Source: Streptomyces sp. M92 | GTDB lineage: Bacteria > Actinomycetota > Actinomycetes > Streptomycetales > Streptomycetaceae | Length of the DNA: 64,000 nt | Direction of reading: 5' to 3' | Assembly: GCF_028473745.1 (NCBI RefSeq) | Contig: NZ_CP101137.1 | Span: 4,278,001 to 4,342,000 of the forward strand | Part shown: piece by piece, positions 43,106-53,108 of the stretch | How positions within the stretch are numbered: position 1 is the first letter of the stretch | How the letters are laid out: every line of letters begins with the position of its first letter | Notes under the pieces: model-generated | The model's database searches: none | Seen by the model: the letters and a program-made list of their open reading frames with translations, nothing else | What the model was told of the DNA's origin: nothing | Made by a program: the position numbers and the translations under genes

Positions 43106-44450
43106 GCGCCCAGGGCTGCGCCCGGAACTGCTTCCACGCGAACCCGAGCCCAGCCACGGAGCCGTCGACCGGTACTTCTCCCTGAGCGCGCGGGGCTCCA
43201 CCTGGCGCCGTGAAATCTTCGCCGGGATATCGACGTTCCTGGCACTCTCCTACATCGTGGTCGTCAACCCGGCCGTCCTCAGTCAGGGAGGCATTCCCCA
43301 CGCTGCCGCCTTCTTCGCGACGGCTGCGGTCGGTAGTCTCGCCACCATGGCCATGGGATTGTGGGCCCGGCTCCCCTTCGCGGTGGCACCCGGCATGGAG
43401 ATGAATGCGATGATCGCCTTCTCCGTGGTGGGCACCCTCGCCTACACCTGGCCCGAGGCGTTGGGAATGGTGTTCTGGTCCGGCATCGCGATGCTGGCCG
43501 TGTCCCTGCTGCGGCTGCGTGACGCCGTGATCAGCGCCATCCCTCCGCAGATGCGTTCGGCACTCGCCGCCGCGGTCGGCACGTTCATCGGCCTCATCGG
43601 CCTGCAGATCGCCCACCTCGTCACCACGTCCGACGGGCGGCTGTCCGGCCTGGGCGACTGGACGGGGCCACCGGCCATCGCCCTGTACATCGGCCTCGCC
43701 GTCGCCCTGCTCCTGGACGCCCTGGGAGCCCGTGCCGCGGCGGTTCTGGGCGGCATCGCGGCTGCCGCACTCTGCGCCCTCGCGGGCATCAGCACCGACG
43801 CCGTTCACGACGGCGTCCACGGCAGCGGGGCCGCGCTGCTCCGCTTCGACCTCACCGTCATCGCCGATCCGAGGGCGTGGAGCATCGTCCTGGTGCTGTT
43901 CGCCCTCGACTTCTTCGGCAGCATCGCGAAAGTGGTGGGCCTGACGGCGCACACCCCCATACAGGACGGCAACGGTCAGGTGCCCGGTATGCGTCAGGCG
44001 CTGCTTGTCGACGCCGGCGCCACCGTCGCCGGATCCGCAGCCGGATCATCCAGCTTCGTGGCCTTCGTGGAGAGCGCAGTCGGCATCCGCGCCGGCGCCC
44101 GCACCGGGATCGCGGCAATCGTCACCGGACTGCTCCTGTTCTCCTGCCTGTTCCTCGGACCGCTCCTTGCCCATGTCCCTGTGGAAGCCACCACCGGTGC
44201 TCTGGTCTTCGTAGCGGTCAAGATGCTCACCGCACCCCGCTCGGGTGGAGCGAACCGCCTGGGCCTGGCCGTGACAGTGACCGCCGTGGGCGTCACCATC
44301 GCCACCCTCGCGATCGATCAGGCCATGGCCGCGGCTTTCATCGTGACCACGGCCGCGAGCGCACTGAGCCGCCGCCGTCCGCATCCTGCTCTGTGGGCGG
44401 CGACGTTGGTCCTCACGGCCAGTGTCCTTCTGCAATACCTCAACCTCTGA
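43092..44450 (+). CDS. NCS2-family (AzgA-type) purine permease
   Basis: A 452-residue membrane transporter of the AzgA/GhxP group. The opening YFSLSARGSTWRREIFAGIS and TFLALSYIVVVNPAVLSQGG are diagnostic, and ATAAVGSLATMAMGLWARLP and PGMEMNAMIAF follow. The group takes up adenine, guanine or hypoxanthine by proton symport. The GTG at 43092 behind GGAGAG overlaps the UPRTase gene by 14 bp. It fits the salvage operon. Confidence 0.88.
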   Translation: MTTPERPGLRPELLPREPEPSHGAVDRYFSLSARGSTWRREIFAGISTFLALSYIVVVNPAVLSQGGIPHAAAFFATAAVGSLATMAMGLWARLPFAVAPGMEMNAMIAFSVVGTLAYTWPEALGMVFWSGIAMLAVSLLRLRDAVISAIPPQMRSALAAAVGTFIGLIGLQIAHLVTTSDGRLSGLGDWTGPPAIALYIGLAVALLLDALGARAAAVLGGIAAAALCALAGISTDAVHDGVHGSGAALLRFDLTVIADPRAWSIVLVLFALDFFGSIAKVVGLTAHTPIQDGNGQVPGMRQALLVDAGATVAGSAAGSSSFVAFVESAVGIRAGARTGIAAIVTGLLLFSCLFLGPLLAHVPVEATTGALVFVAVKMLTAPRSGGANRLGLAVTVTAVGVTIATLAIDQAMAAAFIVTTAASALSRRRPHPALWAATLVLTASVLLQYLNL

Positions 44451-44485
44451 ACAGTGCACGCATGAAACCCTCCAAGGAGCCTGTC

Positions 44486-45142
44486 ATGCCCAACGATGAC
44501 TCCCCCCTGCTCGCCGAATCGGTCCGGCAGCCCGACGGCACCCCCGAAAGGCTGCGCCACCAGATCGACTTCATCATCGAGGTGGACCGGCTCAAGGACA
44601 TCTTCCGGCAGAGCCCGCTGCTGGCCGCGAACCGCAAGGAGAACGACGCCGAGCACTCCTGGCACCTCGCTTTGATGACCCTGGTACTCGCCGAATACGC
44701 AGACGAACCCATCGACACAAGCAAGGTTCTCGCCCTCGTCGTACTCCACGACCTGGTAGAGATCTATGCTGGAGACACATTCCTGTACGACACAGCAGCT
44801 GCCGCCGACCAGGAGGCACGAGAGCAACAGGCGGCGGACAGGCTCTTCGCGCTCCTGCCCCCCGACCAACGGGACCACTTCCGGTCCTTGTGGGACGAGT
44901 TCGAGGAACGCAGCACGCCCGAAGCCCGTTTCGCCAAGGCCATGGACCGGCTCCAGCCCCTGCTGCTCAATTACGGAAACCGCGGCGGGACTTGGCGTAC
45001 CCCGGGAGTCACCGAGAAGGACGTGCTCGCCCGCAAGTCCGTGATCAAGGATGCGTCCGCAGACCTCTGGCAATACGCACAGGACCTGATCCACACGGGA
45101 GCCGCCAACGGCTGGGTCCCCCGCGCCGATCCCAGCACCTGA
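44486..45142 (+). CDS. HD-domain phosphohydrolase (YfbR/HDDC2-like)
   Basis: A 218-residue HD_3-type metal hydrolase with RKENDAEHSWHLALM (HxxH-like ligands), VLHDLVEIYAGD (HD motif plus Glu) and a later Asp in AMDRLQPLLLNYG. Relatives are 5'-nucleotidases for deoxynucleoside monophosphates. The ATG at 44486 has AAGGAG six bases upstream; an in-frame ATG at 44462 is weaker. It closes the nucleobase operon. Confidence 0.82.
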   Translation: MPNDDSPLLAESVRQPDGTPERLRHQIDFIIEVDRLKDIFRQSPLLAANRKENDAEHSWHLALMTLVLAEYADEPIDTSKVLALVVLHDLVEIYAGDTFLYDTAAAADQEAREQQAADRLFALLPPDQRDHFRSLWDEFEERSTPEARFAKAMDRLQPLLLNYGNRGGTWRTPGVTEKDVLARKSVIKDASADLWQYAQDLIHTGAANGWVPRADPST

Positions 45143-45413
45143 GGAAACTCCGCGTATGTTCACCGACATGGTGTCGTACGCGAGTGACGAGCGGTGCGAA
45201 GCAGTGGCACAGGCGCTTGTGCCACTCTTGCAGTCGGAGGCTGGCAGTGGGGCCCGCAGCGCGCGGTCGGGAAGGCCAGTGATGGATGCTCGCGGGGGTC
45301 AAGACGCTGATCGGCTGGCGCTTCCGACGGAGCGGCCCGCCTGGTGCTCAGCATCGGACGGGTGGCTCCGCGAGGTTTGCCTCCTATGTGGGTGTCGCGG
45401 AGGAACGCGACCC
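45143..45413. other. Island right edge, non-coding
   Basis: 271 bp between the HD gene and the island junction. It holds one clear hairpin (45204-45225) and the word GAGGTTTGCCT at 45372-45382, also present in the 20-bp inverted repeat near the left edge. No gene was recognised; open frames here are not convincing. Confidence 0.4.
45204..45225 (+). terminator. Hairpin after the nucleobase operon
   Basis: GTGGCACA, loop GGCGCT, TGTGCCAC: an 8-bp perfect stem 62 bp after the HD gene, followed by CTCTTG. It is a plausible terminator for the salvage operon. Confidence 0.5.
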
Positions 45414-45417
45414 TTCG
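45414..45417. repeat. Right copy of 4-bp TTCG junction word
   Basis: It pairs with 19099-19102. On the minus strand it supplies the CGAA that completes Ser111 and begins Asn112 of the restored split protein. Confidence 0.5.
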
Positions 45418-45748
45418 ACCCGGGCCCGCCCACGCAGAACTCCGTGCGCTCGCCGAAGCCCTGGTGGACCATGTCCTGGGTCACCACCTGCATATGGGCG
45501 CCGCAGTCCTTGATCAGCGCGGACAGCTCCAGCAGCGCGAAGACGTCGAAGCGGTGGACCGCCGGTTCGGTGGCGGCGGGGTCCCGGTTGACGACGAGCA
45601 GCGACTCGGAACTGTCCGGCAGCCCGAAGAACGCCTGCTTGCGGCGGAGCCTGCGCTTCCACAGGTAGGTACGGGCCAGCCAGCCCAGCGCGGCACTGAT
45701 GCCCGCCGCGACCACGCCCAGGACGATGTTGCGTATGTCGTCAGTCAT
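45414..45748 (-). pseudogene. N-terminal half of the split membrane-anchored hypothetical protein
   Basis: The ATG at 45748 opens MTDDIRNIVLGVVAAGISAA, a single N-terminal transmembrane segment (about residues 8-28) with positive residues after it (KRRLRRK). A cytoplasmic domain follows (LLVVNRDPAATEPAVHRFDV) and ends at RTEFCVGGPGS (residue 111). Beyond 45414 the frame continues to 45299 with unrelated low-complexity sequence. The rest of the protein (from Asn112) is at 19098-18666. If translated, this half is a truncated membrane protein. The function is unknown. Confidence 0.75.
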
Positions 45749-45889
45749 GGGCGCGCATGCTAGCGGGCGTGGGCGTACCGGTGTTCGACGGGCCGCGTCG
45801 GGACCGTGTCGTACGCGTTCTCCCGGCGTTCCTGACGCGACCATGACGATCAACTAAGCTGCCCGAACGGCCTTTCCCTGGAGGTGCGG

Positions 45890-47692
45890 ATGCGTCGCCC
45901 TGTCGCACGGAATCTGACGGTCCTGGCGGTGTCGGCCGCCGTGGTGTCGGCGGGGGCGGCGGCGCCAACCGCCGCGCAGAGCAGACCCGCCGTCCCCAAG
46001 ACCCCGGTCGCCGTCGGGTACGGCGGCGCGGTCGCCAGCGTCGACCCGGACGCCTCCGCCGCCGGCATCGAGGTGCTGCGCAAGGGCGGCAACGCCGTCG
46101 ACGCGGCCGTGGCCACCGCGGCCGCCCTCGGCGTCACCGAGCCCTACTCCGCCGGCATCGGCGGGGGCGGCTACTTCGTCTACTACGACGCCGAGTCACG
46201 TACCGTACGCACGATCGACGGCCGCGAGACCGCGCCGCTGAGCGCCGACGAGGACCTCTTCACGGAGAACGGCGAGCCCATCCCCTTCGCCGACGCCGTC
46301 AGCAGCGGCCTCGCCGTCGGCACCCCGGGCACGCCCGCCACCTGGCAGACCGCCCTGGACGAGTGGGGCAGCCGGAAGCTGTCCTCGGTGCTCAAGCCCG
46401 CCGAGCGCCTGGCCCGGCACGGCTTCACCGTCGACGAGACCTTCCGTTCCCAGACCGCCGCCAACGAGCAGCGGTTCCGCTACTTCCCGGACACCGCCGA
46501 ACTCTTCCTCCCCGGCGGCGAACTCCCCGTCGTCGGCTCCACGTTCAAGAACCCGGACCTCGCGCGCACCTACCGGGAACTCGGCCGCGAGGGCGTCGAC
46601 GCGATCTACCACGGCGAACTCGGCGAGGACATCGTCGACACCGTGGGCGAGCCGCCCGTCGACCCGGAGTCCGGCTGGTACGCCCGCCCCGGCGACCTCA
46701 CCGCCAAGGACCTCGCGGCCTACGAGACCAAGCTCCAGGCGCCCACGCGCACTTCGTACCGCGGCCTGAACGTCTACTCCATCGCCCCCTCCTCCTCCGG
46801 CGGCACCACGGTCGGCGAGGCCCTCAACATCCTGGAGCGCACCGACCTCTCCAAGGCGAGCAAGGCCCGCTACCTGCACCGCTTCATCGAGGCGAGCCGC
46901 ATCGCCTTCGCCGACCGCGGCCGCTGGGTCGGCGACCCGGCCTTCGAGGACGTACCGACGAGGGAGCTGCTGTCGCAGCGGTACGCCGACTCGCGCGCGT
47001 GTCTGATCAAGGACGACGCGGTCCTCACCAGCCCCCTCGCACCCGGAGACCCCCTGAACCCGGCACCCTGCGCGGACGGCGGCACGGCGGCGCCGACGAC
47101 GTACGAGGGCGAGAGCACCACGCACCTGACCGTGGCCGACAAGTGGGGGAACGTCGTCGCCTACACGCTCACCATCGAGCAGACCGGCGGCAGCGGCATC
47201 ACCGTGCCCGGCCGGGGCTTCCTGCTCAACAACGAGCTGACCGACTTCTCCTTCGCCCCCGCCAACCCGGCCGTCCACGACCCGAACCTGCCCGGCCCCG
47301 GCAAGCGCCCGCGCTCCTCCATCGCGCCGACGATCGTGCTGGACCAGCACCACAAGCCGGTCGTGGCCGTCGGTTCGCCCGGCGGCGCCACCATCATCAC
47401 CACCGTGCTCCAGACGCTCACCGGCGTCATCGACCGCGGCCTGCCGCTCGTCGACGCGATCGCCGCCCCGCGCGCCAGCCAGCGCAACGCCGCCCGGACC
47501 GATCTCGAACCCGGGCTCTGCGACAGTGGCCTGCGGGCGGAACTGGAGGCCATCGGGCATTCCTTCAAACGCAACCCGGAGATCGGCGCGGCGACCGGCG
47601 TGCAGCGGCTGCCGAACGGCAAGTGGCTGGCCGCCGCGGAGAAGGAACGACGCGGCGGCGGGTCGGCGATGGTCGTCAGACCGGTGCGCTAA
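45890..47692 (+). CDS. ggt: Secreted gamma-glutamyltransferase
   Basis: A 600-residue Ntn-hydrolase precursor. An N-terminal signal peptide (RRPVARNLTVLAVSAAVVSA, Ala-rich cleavage region near residue 30) directs export. GGNAVDAAVATA and GIGGGGYFVYYD are family motifs. The self-cleaving catalytic Thr is Thr410 in ESTTHLTVADKWGN, and PRSSIAPTIVL and VGSPGGATIITTVLQ form the glutamate site. It hydrolyses or transfers the gamma-glutamyl group of glutathione-like compounds outside the cell. GGAGG lies five bases before the ATG at 45890. Confidence 0.93.
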   Translation: MRRPVARNLTVLAVSAAVVSAGAAAPTAAQSRPAVPKTPVAVGYGGAVASVDPDASAAGIEVLRKGGNAVDAAVATAAALGVTEPYSAGIGGGGYFVYYDAESRTVRTIDGRETAPLSADEDLFTENGEPIPFADAVSSGLAVGTPGTPATWQTALDEWGSRKLSSVLKPAERLARHGFTVDETFRSQTAANEQRFRYFPDTAELFLPGGELPVVGSTFKNPDLARTYRELGREGVDAIYHGELGEDIVDTVGEPPVDPESGWYARPGDLTAKDLAAYETKLQAPTRTSYRGLNVYSIAPSSSGGTTVGEALNILERTDLSKASKARYLHRFIEASRIAFADRGRWVGDPAFEDVPTRELLSQRYADSRACLIKDDAVLTSPLAPGDPLNPAPCADGGTAAPTTYEGESTTHLTVADKWGNVVAYTLTIEQTGGSGITVPGRGFLLNNELTDFSFAPANPAVHDPNLPGPGKRPRSSIAPTIVLDQHHKPVVAVGSPGGATIITTVLQTLTGVIDRGLPLVDAIAAPRASQRNAARTDLEPGLCDSGLRAELEAIGHSFKRNPEIGAATGVQRLPNGKWLAAAEKERRGGGSAMVVRPVR

Positions 47693-47747
47693 GGGCCGTC
47701 GTTTGGATCAAGTAGCAGGGAAGAGACCGAACGACAGCCCATACGAC

Positions 47748-50279
<2,532 letters not shown>

Positions 50280-51007
50280 CGTGTACGGACCTCCGCTGCA
50301 TCGCTGTCGACGTGCCGGGGCCGGGTAACCCGGCCGGGGCGCGGTCATGCCCAACATGACACGTTCTGTTCCGTCGGGCATGTCCGGCAACCCGGGCGGG
50401 CGGAGGGGCTCGCGGGCGGGCGCGAGACGTGGTGGGCGGGGGCTGCGGGCGCCCTGTGCCGGGTCGTGGGGATCGTCCGGCCCCGGGCCGGGTGGCTGTC
50501 CCACGCCGGAGGGCGAGGCCGCCCTGCGCCGGGGCGTTCGGTCGTCCCTCAGGGAGTCACGAGGCCGTGTCCCGGCCGCGCGGTGGTGTGCCGCGCCTCG
50601 GTGTGGTGCTCCGTGGCGTACGAGGGCATGGCGGCATGTGCCGTACCGGTTCTGGGGTCGTGTCTCGCGGTGGCCGCGGCGCCGCGTGCCGGCACGGGGC
50701 CGTGTCCTCCCCCGACCACCGTCCCGTGTCGGCGAGGGTGCTGGGTCCCCGCTTCGGCCGCGGTGCTGTGCCCCGCCTCGGGGGGACGGTGCCGCGCCCT
50801 CCACCGGGCCATGGGGCCCCGTTGCTACCGGTCCCCGGTGCCGCGCCTCGCACGGAGGTCACGGGCCGCCTCCGCCCAGGCCCTCGTGGGATCTCCGCGG
50901 TGCGGGGACGTTGCTACCGGTCCCCGGTGCCGCGCCTCGCACGGAGGTCACGGGCCGCCTCCGCCCAGGCCCTCGTGGGATCTCCGCGGTGCGGGGGCAC
51001 GGCATCG
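50280..51007. other. 728-bp GC-rich gap with a tandem repeat
   Basis: Between the Clp ATPase start and the methionine aminopeptidase stop. No gene is supported: every frame is open because of extreme GC, without family similarity. It holds the 89-bp tandem repeat described separately, and many CCGGTGCCGCGCC-like words. Confidence 0.5.
50821..50998. repeat. 89-bp direct tandem repeat, two copies
   Basis: Copy 1 runs 50821-50909 and copy 2 50910-50998. They begin GTTGCTACCGGTCCCCGG and differ only at the last few bases. It ends ten bases before the methionine aminopeptidase stop, so it lies in that gene's 3' untranslated zone. Confidence 0.85.
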
Positions 51008-51784
51008 TCAGAGGCCGTCCCGGGACGTCAGCACGCGGGGGCCGGCGTCCGTGATCGCCACCGTGTGTTCCACGTGGGCCGCCCGCGAGCCGTCGTTGGT
51101 GCGCAGGGTCCAGCCGTCCGGGGCCGGGTGGTAGTCGTCCCGGCCGCTGCTGATCAGCATCGGCTCGATGGCGATGACCATGCCGTGCCGAAGGGGGAGC
51201 CCGCGCCCCGGCCGGCCCTCGTTGGGCACGCCGGGGTCCTCGTGCATTCGTCGGCCGATGCCGTGGCCGCCGAAGTCCTCCATGATGCCGTAGCCCGCCG
51301 ACCGGCAGACCGTACCGATGGCGTGGGCGATGTCGCCGACGCGGTTGCCGACGACGGCCGCCCCGATGCCCGCCGCCAGCGCCCGCTCGGCGGTCTCGAT
51401 CAGTGTCACGTCCGCCGCGCGCGGGGTGCCCACGACGAAGCTGACCGCCGAGTCGCCGGCCCAGCCGTCCAGCGTGGCCCCGCAGTCGATCGAGACCAGG
51501 TCGCCGTCGCGCAGCCGGTAGCCGTCGGGGATGCCGTGCACGATCGCGTCGTTCACCGACGCGCAGATGACGCCGGGGAAGGGCGTCGGCGCGAAGGAGG
51601 GCCGGTAGCCGAGGAACGGCGACCCGGCGCCCGCCTCCCGCAGCACCTCGCGCGCCACCGCGTCCAGCTCCAGCAGGGACACGCCCACGTCCGCCGCCTT
51701 GCGTACGGCGGTCAGGGCGCGCGCGACGACCTGGCCGGCCGCGTGCATGGCGTCGATCGATGTGTCTGTCTTCAGTTCCACCAT
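51008..51784 (-). CDS. map: Type I methionine aminopeptidase
   Basis: A 258-residue metallo-aminopeptidase that removes N-terminal Met. Metal ligands: Asp in SIDCGATLDGW, Asp in GDSAVSF, His in FGGHGIGRRMHEDP, Glu in AIEPML and Glu in HVEHTVAI. His in AIVHGIPD is also kept. The length matches the short bacterial type I enzyme, without an SH3-binding extension. It is probably a paralogue of the ribosomal-operon map. It diverges from a small XRE regulator across a 63-bp spacer with paired operator-like sites, so it is likely repressed by it. Confidence 0.92.
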   Translation of the reverse strand: MVELKTDTSIDAMHAAGQVVARALTAVRKAADVGVSLLELDAVAREVLREAGAGSPFLGYRPSFAPTPFPGVICASVNDAIVHGIPDGYRLRDGDLVSIDCGATLDGWAGDSAVSFVVGTPRAADVTLIETAERALAAGIGAAVVGNRVGDIAHAIGTVCRSAGYGIMEDFGGHGIGRRMHEDPGVPNEGRPGRGLPLRHGMVIAIEPMLISSGRDDYHPAPDGWTLRTNDGSRAAHVEHTVAITDAGPRVLTSRDGL

Positions 51785-51794
51785 GCCAATTACT

Positions 51795-51841
51795 ATACCG
51801 GTATTTGAATTGGGGCGGTCGCGCGGGACCGGTATTAGAAT
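51795..51841. promoter_or_regulatory. Two operator-like sites 31 bp apart between map and the XRE gene
   Basis: Site 1 is ATACCGGTATTTGAAT (51795-51810) and site 2 GACCGGTATTAGAAT (51827-51841), sharing ACCGGTATTnGAAT. The palindrome centres are 31 bp apart, about three helical turns. Both overlap likely promoter elements of the divergent genes. Confidence 0.6.
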
Positions 51842-51847
51842 GACGGC

Positions 51848-52102
51848 ATGGTGCGCACCCCCCTGACCCCCGAAGAGCGCGAGCGCGGCGAACAGCTCGG
51901 CCGCCTGCTCCGCGCGGCCCGCGGTGAACGGAGCATGACGGAGGTCGCCGCCGTGGCCGGCGTCTCCGCCGAGACCCTGCGCAAGATCGAGACCGGCCGG
52001 GCACCCACGCCCGCGTTCTTCACCGTGGCCGCGCTGGCCGGAGCGCTGGGGCTGTCCATGGACGACCTGGTCGGGAGGTGCGAGCCCGCGGCGGCGGCCT
52101 GA
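51848..52102 (+). CDS. XRE-family HTH regulator
   Basis: An 84-residue single-domain regulator with a Cro/CI-type helix-turn-helix: LGRLLRAARGERSMTEVAAV, then GVSAETLRKIETGRAPTP, then FFTVAALAGALGLSMDDLV. There is no sensor domain. The ATG lies only six bases from operator-like site 2, which suggests a leaderless or nearly leaderless transcript and autoregulation. It probably controls itself and the divergent methionine aminopeptidase gene. Confidence 0.88.
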   Translation: MVRTPLTPEERERGEQLGRLLRAARGERSMTEVAAVAGVSAETLRKIETGRAPTPAFFTVAALAGALGLSMDDLVGRCEPAAAA

Positions 52103-52265
52103 GGCTCCCGCACTCACCCACAGGAGTGCGAAACGCGATCGACACCGCGCCTTGACGACGATGGTCTTGGCAAGCCCCTGTGGCCAGGCTTACGTTCGTC
52201 CCTCTACGGCCGCTCTACGGGCGTAGAGGCTCTGACGTCGTGACGTCGTGTCGAAGGAGCAGCTC

Positions 52266-53108
52266 ATGGCCAACGTCGTACGCGCCGCTCTGGTCCAGGC
52301 CACCTGGACCGGCGACACCGAGTCCATGGTGGCGAAACACGAGGAGCACGCCCGCGAGGCCGCCCGACGGGGCGCCCGGGTCATCGGCTTCCAGGAAGTC
52401 TTCAACGCCCCCTACTTCTGCCAGGTCCAGGACCCCGAGCACTACCGCTGGGCCGAGCCCGTGCCCGACGGCCCGACCACCCGCCGCATGCGGGCCCTCG
52501 CCCGCGAGACCGGCATGGTGATCGTCGTCCCCGTCTTCGAGGTCGAGCGGTCCGGCTTCTACTACAACACCGCGGCCGTGATCGACGCCGACGGCACCGT
52601 CCTCGGCACGTACCGCAAGCATCACATCCCGCAGGTCAAGGGCTTCTGGGAGAAGTTCTACTTCCGCCCCGGCAATCTCGGCTGGCCCGTCTTCGACACC
52701 GCCGTCGGCAAGGTCGGCGTCTACATCTGCTACGACCGGCACTTCCCGGAGGGCTGGCGCCAACTCGGCCTCGGCGGCGCCCAGCTCGTCTACAACCCCT
52801 CCGCCACCCACCGCGGCCTCTCCGCCCACCTGTGGCGGCTGGAGCAGCCCGCGGCGGCCGTCGCCAACGAGTACTTCGTCGCCGCGATCAACCGGGTCGG
52901 GCAGGAGGAGTACGGCGACAACGACTTCTACGGCACGTCGTACTTCGTCGACCCGCGCGGCCAGTTCGTCGGCGACGTCGCCAGCGACACCGAGGAGGAA
53001 CTCGTCGTCCGCGACCTGGACTTCGACCTCATCGAGCAGGTGCGGCAGCAGTGGGCCTTCTACCGCGACCGCCGCCCCGACGCCTACGAAGGGCTGGTGC
53101 AGCCGTGA
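52266..53108 (+). CDS. Beta-ureidopropionase-type nitrilase (copy 1)
   Basis: A 280-residue carbon-nitrogen hydrolase with the catalytic triad Glu in GFQEVFN, Lys in YRKHHIPQ and Cys in YICYDRHFPEG. FWEKFYFRPGN and GDNDFYGTSYFVDP match beta-ureidopropionase/N-carbamoyl-amino-acid amidohydrolases, which release beta-alanine, CO2 and ammonia from N-carbamoyl-beta-alanine. AAGGAG lies six bases before the ATG. It leads the pyrimidine catabolism cluster and overlaps the aminotransferase as GTGA. A close paralogue is at 56183. Confidence 0.9.
   Translation: MANVVRAALVQATWTGDTESMVAKHEEHAREAARRGARVIGFQEVFNAPYFCQVQDPEHYRWAEPVPDGPTTRRMRALARETGMVIVVPVFEVERSGFYYNTAAVIDADGTVLGTYRKHHIPQVKGFWEKFYFRPGNLGWPVFDTAVGKVGVYICYDRHFPEGWRQLGLGGAQLVYNPSATHRGLSAHLWRLEQPAAAVANEYFVAAINRVGQEEYGDNDFYGTSYFVDPRGQFVGDVASDTEEELVVRDLDFDLIEQVRQQWAFYRDRRPDAYEGLVQP

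Larger units (their letters stand above)
19103..45413. mobile_element. 26.3-kb inserted genomic island with cryptic biosynthetic cluster
   Basis: The limits are set by the interrupted gene on both sides (18666-19098 and 45414-45748, both minus strand) and by TTCG at each junction. The contents differ from the flanks: transposase remnants at the left edge, TTA-containing genes, a biosynthetic cluster and a nucleobase operon. No terminal inverted repeats of useful length were found; the left end begins GGTGAATTCC and the right end, read inward, GGGTCGCGTT. No intact transposase or integrase lies inside, so the mechanism is open. Confidence 0.65.

Noticed and set aside
19103..45413. Terminal inverted repeats for the island
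   Set aside because: The inward ends GGTGAATTCC and GGGTCGCGTT share only scattered bases; no repeat of useful length was found, so a simple transposon structure is not claimed.
50347..51808. Overlapping GC-rich frames in the gap between the Clp ATPase and map
   Set aside because: Translations are Arg/Pro/Gly repeats in all frames, with no start-site support or similarity.
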